Shown: positions 8,364-15,251 of the stretch, piece by piece
Numbering within the stretch: the first letter of the stretch is position 1
How the letters are laid out: each line of letters starts with the position of its first letter
Assembly (NCBI GenBank): GCA_900770345.1
Contig: CAAGKF010000128.1
Location: 1-27,040, forward strand
Direction: 5' to 3'
Length of the DNA stretch: 27,040 nt
Source: Lachnospiraceae bacterium
Lineage (GTDB): Bacteria > Bacillota > Clostridia > Lachnospirales > Lachnospiraceae
Position numbers and translations under genes: made by a program
Notes under the pieces: generated by a model
Told to the model about the DNA's origin: nothing
The model's input: the letters and a program-made list of their open reading frames with translations, nothing else
Database searches by the model: none

Positions 8364-8418
8364 AAAAAGATGGCTATAAATCAAAGAAAATTTTAATTTT
8401 CCCAGATTTATAGCCACC
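8364..8418 (-). terminator. Terminator of the SRP RNA
   Basis: A long stem (GATTTATAGCCACC at 8405-8418 with GATGGCTATAAATC at 8369-8382, one G-U pair, plus an inner A/T stem) is followed on the minus strand by TTTTT. It begins about 10 bases past the 3' end of the SRP RNA. Confidence 0.85.
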
Positions 8419-8427
8419 TTGAAATTA

Positions 8428-8695
8428 AATCCACGCACCTTGCTTTGTGCAGCCACCACGGACGTTACTCATGCAGTTAACTCAGCCCAGGCTGCCTTGC
8501 GGCACACGAGAGGTTCTGCTTAGTGCTGCTGCATTCCTGCCCTGACACGGTTCACAGATTCCCGTTGCGCAAGACCCAAACGTCAACGCCACTTACATAA
8601 GGCAGCTCCGCAGTGCACTGCCCGAGGCAAGGTATCACCCCTGCTGGAGCGGCTTGCAGGTACAGGGCACCGCTATCTCCCCGGCTGCGTGGAAA
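8428..8695 (-). ncRNA. ffs: Signal recognition particle RNA, large bacterial type
   Basis: About 268 bases on the minus strand match the large Gram-positive SRP RNA (B. subtilis scRNA type). The 5' part has GGGGAGATAGCGGTGCCCTG followed by ACCTGCAAGCCGCTC, the Alu domain. GGCGTTGACGTTTGGGTC and TTGCGCAACGGGAA follow. The Ffh-binding hairpin is GTGTCAGGGCAGGAATGCAGCAGCAC. The ends CCACGCAGC and GGTGCGTGG can pair, which sets the approximate boundaries. It targets secreted and membrane proteins to FtsY/SecYEG with Ffh. It has its own promoter and terminator and sits between tadA and pfkA-dnaX, a common Firmicute location. Confidence 0.95.
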
Positions 8696-8750
8696 CTTTA
8701 TGACTGTTTAAGGTCCGCGGAAGGTCAAAAACCATCCGCATCGCCTGTTA

Positions 8751-8779
8751 AGTATACCCTGTAAGGGGTGATTTGTCAA
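8751..8779 (-). promoter_or_regulatory. SRP RNA promoter overlapping the tadA stop codon
   Basis: Minus strand: -35 TTGACA (8774-8779), 17-bp spacer, -10 TATACT (8751-8756). The TGA stop codon of tadA is the centre of the -35 hexamer. Transcription would begin about 45-50 bases before the mature 5' end, so a short leader is probably trimmed off. Confidence 0.8.
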
Positions 8780-9429
8780 GGAGTTCGTTCTTTCTGCATC
8801 CTCAGTTCGTGAAAAAAGCGGGTCATAATGCTGGAGCATTCTTCCTCCAGTACCCCTGCTTCCACCTGAACCTGATGATTAAATCCGGGTTCATGGAGCA
8901 TATCCAGCACAGAACCGGCACAGCCGGCCTTGGGATTCATACATCCGATAACCACCCGGGGAATGCGCGCCTGAACAATGGCTCCGGCACACATGGGACA
9001 CGGCTCCAGCGTAACGTACATGGTACAGCCCTCCAGGCGCCAGTCCCCTTCCTGTTTGCAGGCTTTCCGGATAGAAAGGATCTCCGCATGGGACAGAACA
9101 CTTTTGTCCGCATTGCGCCGGTTATAACCTCTGGCAATAATTTTTCCCTCTTTTACGATCACGCAGCCGATGGGCACATCCCCCAGTGCCGCCGCTTTCC
9201 CGGCCTGGCGCAAAGCTTCCCTCATAAACTTTTCATCTGCCTTCCGACGTACAGCGGTCTCCTCCGCCTTTTTCTGTTCCTCCAGACGGCGCTTTTCCTG
9301 GCGCGCAAGCCAGCGTTTTCTGCGGGTGATCTCCCCCTTCTGCTGCTGAGTCAGAACCGGTTCCCGTGACGGATCCCGGCATTCCGGGCCCTCTTCCTTT
9401 TTCGGAAGATTTTCAAATTCTTTATTCAT
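8776..9429 (-). CDS. tadA: tRNA adenosine(34) deaminase TadA with N-terminal extension
   Basis: Converts the wobble adenosine of tRNA-Arg(ACG) to inosine. The zinc/catalytic motifs are the HAE (His114, Glu116) and PCPMCAGA (Cys144, Cys147). The catalytic domain starts near Met69 (MREALRQAG), the usual N-terminus of TadA. The 68 residues before it are highly charged and rich in Lys/Arg/Glu, probably a coiled coil, and are absent from ordinary TadA proteins. AGAGGG lies about 10 bases before the first ATG, which supports translation of the extension. Initiation at Met69 would give a 149-residue TadA of normal size. The stop codon is part of the -35 box of the SRP RNA promoter. Confidence 0.93.
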   Translation of the reverse strand: MNKEFENLPKKEEGPECRDPSREPVLTQQQKGEITRRKRWLARQEKRRLEEQKKAEETAVRRKADEKFMREALRQAGKAAALGDVPIGCVIVKEGKIIARGYNRRNADKSVLSHAEILSIRKACKQEGDWRLEGCTMYVTLEPCPMCAGAIVQARIPRVVIGCMNPKAGCAGSVLDMLHEPGFNHQVQVEAGVLEEECSSIMTRFFHELRMQKERTP

Positions 9430-9464
9430 ACCGGGATGTCCCTCTTTTTTTCATTTTTTTCCTG

Positions 9465-9489
9465 TGATATACTGACTGTTACAATTATA
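9465..9489. promoter_or_regulatory. Candidate divergent promoters for tadA and the NrdG-like gene
   Basis: The 95-base gap between the divergent genes holds TGATATACT (9465-9473) on the plus strand, an extended -10 with no good -35, and TATAAT on the minus strand (9484-9489), also with a poor -35. The two would be nearly back to back. Tentative. Confidence 0.35.
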
Positions 9490-9524
9490 TCGGATATCAA
9501 AGAAAAAGGAAAGAGGATGACTAT

Positions 9525-10220
9525 ATGAAAATATGCGGACTGCAGAAAACAACTCTGCTGGATTTTCCCGGACGGGTCGCCGCCACTGTTTTTACAGGCG
9601 GATGTAATTTCCGCTGCCCCTTCTGCCACAACAGCGACCTGCTGGAAAATAATGCAGCGGAGGAATATTCCGCGGAAGAGATCCTGGCTTTCTTAAAAAA
9701 ACGCAGACGGATCCTGGAAGGAGTCTGCATCACCGGCGGAGAGCCCACACTGCAGACGGATCTGGAAGATTTCATAAAAGACATCCGCAGCCTGGGCCTG
9801 CCTGTTAAACTGGACACCAACGGCTACCGGCCGGATGTACTGAAAAATCTGTGCGAAAAAAGACTCCTCGATTATGTGGCTATGGATATCAAGGCAGGAA
9901 GAGGAAATTACGGAGCCGCCGCGGGAATCGACAGCACGCTTCATATGGAACGCATCGATGAGAGCATCCGTTTTCTTCTGACAGGCTCCGTCTCTTACGA
10001 AATGAGAACTACCGTTGTGCGCGGAATCCATACAGCGGAAGATTTCCGGCAGATCGGCCCCTGGATCCGCGGATGCTCCCGATATTACCTGCAGTGCTTT
10101 GAAGAATCCGAACATGTGCTTATACCCGGTACATATGCTCCTTTTTCCAGAGAGGAGCTTCTCGCCTTTGCAGAGCTGATCCGCCCCTTTGTAGGACAGG
10201 CCGCTCTGCGGGGGATTTGA
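9525..10220 (+). CDS. Radical SAM activase, anaerobic ribonucleotide reductase activating type
   Basis: A 231-residue radical SAM protein with the [4Fe-4S] motif CNFRCPFC (CxxxCxxC) near residue 28, a GGEPTL motif near residue 66, and the LDFPG start typical of the NrdG-like family I know as TIGR02495. Members are thought to install a glycyl radical on class III ribonucleotide reductase or a related glycyl radical enzyme. No NrdD or other partner is present in the window, so the target is unknown. A GAGGA motif precedes the ATG by about 8 bases. The gene converges on the next one with only 3 bases between the stop codons, and its terminator appears to lie inside that neighbour. Confidence 0.85.
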   Translation: MKICGLQKTTLLDFPGRVAATVFTGGCNFRCPFCHNSDLLENNAAEEYSAEEILAFLKKRRRILEGVCITGGEPTLQTDLEDFIKDIRSLGLPVKLDTNGYRPDVLKNLCEKRLLDYVAMDIKAGRGNYGAAAGIDSTLHMERIDESIRFLLTGSVSYEMRTTVVRGIHTAEDFRQIGPWIRGCSRYYLQCFEESEHVLIPGTYAPFSREELLAFAELIRPFVGQAALRGI

Positions 10221-10223
10221 TCG

Positions 10224-11663
10224 TTAATCCTGATTATCCATCCGTATATCTGTATACCAGTATCCAAAGCGGCCGTCCTGAGACGGCTGTTTTTTTGACA
10301 GCACAAAATGCGGAAAACCGAACATGGACGCCATGTATTTTTCATTGCTGTAATAATGGCCGGGAACACCCAGGATATAGCGGATCCTTCCCTGTTTTTC
10401 ATCCCCCACCCGCGCCAGGATCAGATAACGATAGTTATAATATCCGTGAAGCAGAAAGCTGTTGTTGCCGTAATTCCAGATTTCCCGCGGCAGCAGTCCG
10501 ATATCCTGGGGCTTGATTGTCAGTATCTCGCAGCCGCCGGCACTGTCAAAAGCCTGGATCTTCGGATAACGTTTGCGAAACATATTCCATAAACGCAAAG
10601 AGTTTCCCACTGCCTCTTCTTCCTGCTCCAGACGTCTCAGCTCCTCCGGATCTCCCAGCACAAACGGCTCCTCCTGCTCATCTGATCGGAACAGGCCGGA
10701 CTCTCCCGGGGAAGGATCCGGCTGCGGGATTTCCGGCTGCTCCGGCGGGGCAGTCTCAGGCTGCGGCTGTTCTGGGGGAGCAGATTCCGGCTGCGGGCAC
10801 TCCGGCGGGGCAGGTTCCGGCTGCGGGATTTCCGGCTGAGGATGCTCCGGCGGGGCAGCCTCAGGCTGCGGCTGTTCGGGAGGAGCAGATTCCGGCTGCG
10901 GGCACTCCGGCGGGGCAGTCTCAGGAATCTGCTCTGTCCCCGGAATTACCGCTGCCCGGGGCAGTGCAACAGACACACCGGTGCGAATTTCCAACGGAGC
11001 TGATACACCGGAAAACGGACGGGACATCCGGACAGGCGGCTGGGGAATCTGCCCGGGAGAAACCGGCGGACATACCATCGGCTCCGGTTCCTTCTCCTGT
11101 TGTCCCGGTAGTTCCACCGGCATCGGGGCTTCCGGAACAGGCTGCGAAATTGGCGCCTCTGTTTTCTCCTGTTTTTTTTTCTCTTCCCGATTCGAGACCG
11201 CTTCCCCTATCTCCTGATTGAGCTCCTCCAGTCTTTTATGTAACTGTGCATCCGTATCTCCTGCCTTCTCTGAGGTCACCTCTGCCAGTTCCAGTTCCGC
11301 CGCATGCGCTACCGCATCCTCCCAGATCGTAGTATATGATCTCCATGTATCATCTTTTTCATGAAGCGTAAGCCCATAGCACCGATCCATGGTACAGCCG
11401 GAATCAGCGGCATTGTCCACTGATACCACAGTACGGAATTCTCCTGCACCGCTTCGAATAAAAATGCTGCCCAGATAGATCTCTTTTCCCGGAGACAACA
11501 GATAAACGCCCAGATCGCTGCTTCCCATGTAAACCTTTTTTACATTTACATTAAGCTTACACTGACCGTTTCGGGATTCCAGCTTTGCAAAACCGATATT
11601 TTTTCCTTTTACTTCTCCCTCGTAAGCATAAATATAAGATATTAATCTTCGATAATTGCTCAT
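10224..11663 (-). CDS. Pro/Glu-rich repeat protein, DUF6128-like C-terminus
   Basis: A 479-residue protein of unknown function without signal peptide or membrane segment. Residues 1-145 form a folded domain with an YAYEGEVKGKNIGFAK region. A charged linker leads to a Pro-rich stretch and, at about residues 247-320, tandem repeats of the type PPExPQPExA. Residues about 355-479 form an aromatic-rich C-terminal domain (GYYNYRYLILARVG, GVPGHYYSNEKYMA, FGYWYTDI) that I recall as DUF6128, a Lachnospiraceae domain. I chose the ATG at 11663: GAGGGG lies upstream at good spacing, while the open frame's earlier start at 11711 has none. The layout of two globular ends on a proline linker suggests a scaffold, which is inference. 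Confidence 0.7.
   Translation of the reverse strand: MSNYRRLISYIYAYEGEVKGKNIGFAKLESRNGQCKLNVNVKKVYMGSSDLGVYLLSPGKEIYLGSIFIRSGAGEFRTVVSVDNAADSGCTMDRCYGLTLHEKDDTWRSYTTIWEDAVAHAAELELAEVTSEKAGDTDAQLHKRLEELNQEIGEAVSNREEKKKQEKTEAPISQPVPEAPMPVELPGQQEKEPEPMVCPPVSPGQIPQPPVRMSRPFSGVSAPLEIRTGVSVALPRAAVIPGTEQIPETAPPECPQPESAPPEQPQPEAAPPEHPQPEIPQPEPAPPECPQPESAPPEQPQPETAPPEQPEIPQPDPSPGESGLFRSDEQEEPFVLGDPEELRRLEQEEEAVGNSLRLWNMFRKRYPKIQAFDSAGGCEILTIKPQDIGLLPREIWNYGNNSFLLHGYYNYRYLILARVGDEKQGRIRYILGVPGHYYSNEKYMASMFGFPHFVLSKKQPSQDGRFGYWYTDIRMDNQD
10268..10296 (+). terminator. Terminator of the NrdG-like gene, inside the convergent coding region
   Basis: Plus strand: AGCGGCCGTC, loop CTGA, GACGGCTGTT, then seven T. 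The core GCCGTC/GACGGC pairs perfectly and G-U pairs extend it to about 10 bp. It begins 48 bases after the activase stop codon and lies within the last codons of the opposing gene. Confidence 0.75.
10706..10925 (-). repeat. Tandem coding repeats (30-bp unit, 105-bp higher-order unit)
   Basis: Codes for repeated PPExPQPExA units. The segment 10741-10800 recurs almost unchanged at 10846-10905, a 105-bp offset, so a larger block was duplicated after the short units formed. Confidence 0.85.
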
Positions 11664-11744
11664 ATATTCACCCCTCACATCCTTAATCTGCAGCCGGCCT
11701 GAAAACGGCATATCTGCTTTACAAATATTTTATGCAATACCCTC

Positions 11745-11773
11745 TTGAAAGTATGAGAAGAAAATGTTATCCT
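11745..11773 (+). promoter_or_regulatory. nagB promoter
   Basis: Plus strand: TTGAAA (11745-11750), 17-bp spacer, TATCCT (11768-11773). The leader to the nagB start is about 45 bases and AT-rich, with no riboswitch-like structure seen. Confidence 0.55.
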
Positions 11774-11825
11774 ATGATTATAAAAAAATAAAAATTTTTT
11801 TCAAACAAGGAAGGGGATATCGATT

Positions 11826-12551
11826 ATGAGGATTTACAGAGCAAAAGATTACAATGATTTAAGCCGCAAAGCCGCAAACATTATTTCCGCTCAGGTAATT
11901 ATGAAACCTGACTGCGTACTCGGCCTGGCAACCGGTTCTTCTCCGCTGGGCACTTATCGTCAGCTGATCGAATGGTACAACAAAGGCGATCTGGATTTTT
12001 CCGGCGTAAAGAGCGTGAACCTGGATGAATACAAGGGCCTGACGAAAGACAACGATCAGAGCTATTACTATTTTATGTACAACAATTTCTTCAAACACAT
12101 CAACATTGACCTGAACAACACAAATGTACCTGACGGCACTGAGCCTGACAGCGCCAAAGAATGTGCCCGCTACAATAAGGTCATCTCCGATCTGGGCGGC
12201 ATTGACCTGCAGCTCCTGGGACTCGGCCACAACGGTCACATCGGTTTCAATGAGCCGGATGCTGCATTTGAGAAAATGACTCACTGCGTAGATCTGGCTC
12301 CCAGCACCATAGAAGCCAACAAGCGTTTCTTCGCATCCATCGATGATGTTCCCAAGCAGGCATATACCATGGGCATCAAGACTATTATGCAGGCCCGCAA
12401 GATTCTTCTGATCGTCAGCGGCGAGGACAAGGCTCAGATCCTTCATGACGCGCTCTGCGGCCCGGTTACTCCTCATGTTCCCGCATCCATCCTGCAGATG
12501 CACAACGATGTTACCGTAGTTGCAGATGAGGCTGCTATGTCCAGATTCTAA
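11826..12551 (+). CDS. nagB: Glucosamine-6-phosphate deaminase
   Basis: A 241-residue cytoplasmic enzyme that converts glucosamine 6-phosphate to fructose 6-phosphate and ammonia, linking amino-sugar breakdown to glycolysis. It has the phosphate-binding LGLATGSSPLGTY (about 31-44), the catalytic NLDEYKGL (Asp67), and GHNGHIGFNEP (134-144) with His138 and Glu143. The length matches the short Gram-positive NagB form, without the C-terminal allosteric tail of the E. coli enzyme. AGGGGAT precedes the ATG. It is a single-gene unit with its own promoter and terminator; nagA is not adjacent. Confidence 0.96.
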   Translation: MRIYRAKDYNDLSRKAANIISAQVIMKPDCVLGLATGSSPLGTYRQLIEWYNKGDLDFSGVKSVNLDEYKGLTKDNDQSYYYFMYNNFFKHINIDLNNTNVPDGTEPDSAKECARYNKVISDLGGIDLQLLGLGHNGHIGFNEPDAAFEKMTHCVDLAPSTIEANKRFFASIDDVPKQAYTMGIKTIMQARKILLIVSGEDKAQILHDALCGPVTPHVPASILQMHNDVTVVADEAAMSRF

Positions 12552-12594
12552 GAAGGAATTGCAGAAAAGTAAGCCATTTGCCGGGAAATAGTAC

Positions 12595-12650
12595 GCCGGA
12601 TAAGGCGACAGGCCAAAATACCTGTTTTCCTTATCCGGCTTTTTGTTTTG
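12595..12650 (+). terminator. nagB terminator
   Basis: An 11-bp perfect stem (GCCGGATAAGG at 12595-12605, CCTTATCCGGC at 12629-12639) with an inner CAGG/CCTG stem is followed by TTTTTGTTTTG on the plus strand. The opposite strand lacks a T-run, so it does not serve the convergent gene. Confidence 0.9.
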
Positions 12651-12657
12651 ATTTTCT

Positions 12658-13461
12658 TTACTTTTTCTCTGATTCCGTTCCGTATATTTCAATCTGAGTC
12701 AATGCGGGGAAGGGGGACGGATCATCTGCTTTGATCAGCTTCTCCAGTCTTACCCAGCGGATTCCCTTCTTCTCCAGCTTCAGCACATGAGGATCTGTCC
12801 GCTTATCAAGATCCCAGGCAAGAGAGGTGCCGTCAGAAAAGGTCAGGGTCACCTGCACCCACCAGTTATCATGCGGGAAGTCTGCTCTGGTATACAGCAC
12901 AATCGTATCAAAATCAACAGCGCGGCCGAATTCTACCGTGATCTGGGCGTCATCCTGCATATTGATTCCCCAGGATTCATAGGGCCATCTTCCATGAGAA
13001 AGATTCGCCAGCACACCATCAATCGCATTGCGGGCGGCAAACACAGCCTCTCCCCTTGTCTCCACATTGGCCCATGCGTGAGGATAACAGCCCTTATCCG
13101 CATGCTGATCCGCCGCATTTTTCGCCAGATTCCGGTAAGCGCGGATCTCATAGTCCTCCGCCCTGCGCAGAGTCAGATAATGGCGTTCACCTGTAAATGC
13201 CTTTGGATTGGCAGCCGTTTTCTTCAGTTCAAAAGGCACCTCATACACCAGCATATCTTTTGTCAGATAAACCAGCGCTTCATCCATAACATCATCCACA
13301 CGGATCACATAAAAATCTTCTGTCCTGTCTACCTTAAATTCGATCTGATCCCCCGGCTCATATTCTCCCTTCCAGGCCAGAACAGCCTGCCGGCTGCCGG
13401 ATATCTCCGCTTTTACAGCTCTCTCTTTGTTTCTGACTGTAATACATACTCCTGTCTGCAT
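12658..13461 (-). CDS. Discoidin/F5-8C-like carbohydrate-binding domain protein
   Basis: A 267-residue protein with no signal peptide. Residues 1-105 contain short strand-rich segments. Residues 108-265 resemble a discoidin (F5/8 type C) fold: NLAKNAADQHADKG at the start, NAIDGV near residue 149, SWGINMQDDAQITVEFG, DTIVLYTRADFPHDNWW, and a closing ALTQIEIYG strand. Such domains bind sugars and are often attached to glycan-active enzymes. No catalytic domain is visible. The start has AAAGGA 11 bases upstream and lies inside the end of the decayed DUF2264 frame, with which it was probably an operon. It may now be a leftover with no working partner. Confidence 0.6.
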   Translation of the reverse strand: MQTGVCITVRNKERAVKAEISGSRQAVLAWKGEYEPGDQIEFKVDRTEDFYVIRVDDVMDEALVYLTKDMLVYEVPFELKKTAANPKAFTGERHYLTLRRAEDYEIRAYRNLAKNAADQHADKGCYPHAWANVETRGEAVFAARNAIDGVLANLSHGRWPYESWGINMQDDAQITVEFGRAVDFDTIVLYTRADFPHDNWWVQVTLTFSDGTSLAWDLDKRTDPHVLKLEKKGIRWVRLEKLIKADDPSPFPALTQIEIYGTESEKK

Positions 13462-14010
13462 TTTCTACCCATTCCTTTCTCTTTATCCGGCACCAGATAC
13501 TCTGTGGAGGCTGGGCCGAAGTTATTTTCTAAACTGCTTACCTTCAGCGGATAAGGAATTTCTCGCGGCTTTTCTCCTCCCGGCTGTCCCAGAACCCATG
13601 TAATTACCGTATGGATCCCCGGCTCCAGTCTCTGCTTTATCATCGGAATAATCGTCAGCGGACACAGCAGATTGGTATTGGCCAGCACACGCACAACCTC
13701 CGGTTGGCCTCCCGTCATTGACGAGTGATGATCATATGCGGTTCTGACAGCATTTTCTGAGGCTCATAATCGAAAACCTCTTCCGGAACAGTCCAAAAAG
13801 GATGCTCCGGCGGCAGTGCCAAAGCATAAAATACCTTCAGAGCCCAGTATGGCGAACCCGGAGCATTATACCTGTCACTGATAATCAGGTTGGGATATCC
13901 ATAGCCAATGGTGAGAATGCCTCCATTATCAAATATGGACCGGCTCATCCACTGGCTGATGTTGCGCAGCAGAAGGGCACGCATAACTCCATATCCCGGG
14001 CCTTCATTAT
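13413..14010 (-). pseudogene. DUF2264 family protein remnant (5'-truncated, internally deleted, frameshifted)
   Basis: Two short frames on the minus strand each match pieces of the DUF2264 family, a group often found with polysaccharide-breakdown genes. The first (13715-13984) contains GYGYPNLIISDRYNAPGSPYWALK, quoted only in part here as YGYPNLIISDRYNAPGSPY, and ends near SEPHMIITR. The second (13413-13718), in another frame, resumes with VVRVLANTNLLCP and PGIHTVITWVLG, close to the C-terminus of the family. The roughly 150 residues expected between are missing, and a frame change marks the junction near 13715. The N-terminal several hundred residues are also absent upstream of about 14010. 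I regard this as one dead gene rather than two small genes. Confidence 0.75.
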
Positions 14011-14054
14011 TTTATCTTAAATCAGCCGGTTATGCAATGACCTAAAAATGACCT

Positions 14055-14096
14055 AAAAAAGCGGATACTCAACCTGCGTTCCGGTTAAGTATCCGC
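14055..14096 (-). terminator. Terminator of the marR-lipoprotein unit
   Basis: Perfect stem GCGGATACT / AGTATCCGC (14061-14069 and 14088-14096) extended by AACC/GGTT, followed by TTTTTT on the minus strand. It starts about 27 bases after the lipoprotein stop codon. Confidence 0.9.
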
Positions 14097-14122
14097 CTGA
14101 TCCTTCTTTTTATGTTCCTGCC

Positions 14123-14674
14123 TTACTCTACATCCTCATACGCCGCATTGTAAGTCAGCTCTTCGCCGCCCTCATAGTCAGCTCCGTTTACCTGAAGCTT
14201 CAGTTGGGTTAATTCAAAATTCTCCGTAAATGTGTTTCCAAGCTCTGTCAGGAACATTTCCTTAGAGCTGCCTTCCGCACTTTCTGCCTGATTCAGATTG
14301 AGAGTACCGGAAGCATCCTCTTCACTTCCCTCAACCGTAAAGCTGATCACCTCTGTCCCTTCTGTCAGCACGCCGTACTCCATCAGCTTGTCAACCAGAA
14401 GCTGGGCATCCAGTCCTTCCGTATCAAGAGAATCCATATCCTGAACCATGGTATCTCCATCGCCTTTATGGTATATGGACACAACAGCCACCGGCATAAC
14501 ATTGGGATCCGGAACCTTATCGCTGGCACCGCCCGTGCTCGGCGGAATCATCTCCTCCGGCTTCTGGGCTGCGGCTGCAGTTGTCTCTTTCTTCTGTTTT
14601 TCAGTAGTCGGTGTGCAGGCTGCCAGTGAAACTGCCATCAGCACCGTCATCACACCAAGTAACCATTTCTTCAT
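14123..14674 (-). CDS. Lipoprotein with GerMN-like domain
   Basis: A 183-residue predicted lipoprotein. The signal peptide MKKWLLGVMTVLMAVSLAAC ends in the lipobox LAAC (lipidated Cys20), followed by a Thr/Lys/Ala-rich tether to about residue 60. Residues 60-175 resemble a GerMN domain (VAVVSIYHKGDGD, then LVDKLMEYGVLTEGTEVISF, quoted in part, and EMFLTELGNTFTENF), a fold seen in spore germination protein GerM and other envelope lipoproteins. It would sit on the outer face of the membrane. AAAGGAGG lies 10 bases before the ATG. It follows the MarR gene by 16 bases, so it is probably under the same control. Confidence 0.7.
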   Translation of the reverse strand: MKKWLLGVMTVLMAVSLAACTPTTEKQKKETTAAAAQKPEEMIPPSTGGASDKVPDPNVMPVAVVSIYHKGDGDTMVQDMDSLDTEGLDAQLLVDKLMEYGVLTEGTEVISFTVEGSEEDASGTLNLNQAESAEGSSKEMFLTELGNTFTENFELTQLKLQVNGADYEGGEELTYNAAYEDVE

Positions 14675-14690
14675 AATTGTAATGCCTCCT

Positions 14691-15149
14691 TTAATTCTCC
14701 TCGAAGCTTCTGAACCAGGAATCCAGCTTTGTCAGCATCTCAACCAGTACCTTAAGCTCTTCCTCTGTCAATTTTTCTGTCACGGCTTTTATCATCTGTT
14801 CATGAAACCGTTTATGATGATCGTAGGCCTTCCGTCCCTTATCCGAAAGGGAAATATACACAACTCTGCGGTCCTCACTTCCGCGCTGGCGGACTACATA
14901 GCCCTTTTTTACCAGGCTGTTGATGGAAATGGTCAAAGTACCCACCGTAACGGACAGAATCCGCGCAATGGAAGACATATTCTTAGGCTCACCGACACCG
15001 ATGGCGTCGATCACATGCATATCATTATTGGTAATGTCCTTGAATTCCTGAGTAATGACCGCCTTCTGTTCTACGTCGTTAACATTGCGGAACAGGCTTA
15101 CCAGAACTTCATTTAACGTCTCGTAAGTTCCCACATTTTTCCCTTTCAT
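14691..15149 (-). CDS. MarR family transcriptional regulator
   Basis: A 152-residue winged-helix regulator. The helix-turn-helix lies around residues 56-80 (MSSIARILSVTVGTLTISI) and the wing carries the family signature GSEDRRVVYISLSDKG (about 90-105). Flanking helices would form the dimer interface. MarR proteins usually repress their own operon and respond to small ligands. The gene has its own promoter with a TACTG/CAGTA inverted repeat over the -10, a good candidate for autorepression. The next gene, 16 bases on, is the GerM-like lipoprotein. The ribosome binding site is weak. The ligand is unknown. The sequence has some flavour of FabT-type regulators but no fatty-acid genes are nearby. 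Confidence 0.9.
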   Translation of the reverse strand: MKGKNVGTYETLNEVLVSLFRNVNDVEQKAVITQEFKDITNNDMHVIDAIGVGEPKNMSSIARILSVTVGTLTISINSLVKKGYVVRQRGSEDRRVVYISLSDKGRKAYDHHKRFHEQMIKAVTEKLTEEELKVLVEMLTKLDSWFRSFEEN

Positions 15150-15168
15150 TGGTGCTTCAAAAGCTTCT

Positions 15169-15184
15169 TACTGATTGTACAGTA
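15169..15184. promoter_or_regulatory. Candidate MarR operator
   Basis: Inverted repeat TACTG-ATTGTA-CAGTA lies directly on the -10 box of the marR promoter. Binding here would block RNA polymerase. The half-sites are short, so this is a prediction. Confidence 0.45.
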
Positions 15185-15202
15185 TTTTATCGGTTCGCAC
15201 AA
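15174..15202 (-). promoter_or_regulatory. marR-lipoprotein promoter
   Basis: Minus strand: TTGTGC (15197-15202), 17-bp spacer, TACAAT (15174-15179). Confidence 0.6.
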
Positions 15203-15251
15203 GCCCCCAAATCCTTATAAAATTCTTAAATGCCTGTGACTTTTTGTGTTT

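Noticed and set aside
10706..10925. Repeat cluster considered as a CRISPR array
   Set aside because: The repeats are contiguous, in frame, and encode a proline-rich linker. There are no unique spacers or cas genes.
10517..11221. Plus-strand open frame of 234 codons rich in Pro/Ala
   Set aside because: It is the antisense shadow of the Pro/Glu repeat gene, whose GC-rich repeats suppress stop codons on the other strand.
12787..13554. Plus-strand open frame of 255 codons
   Set aside because: Antisense to the discoidin-like gene and the DUF2264 remnant; no ribosome binding site or domain.
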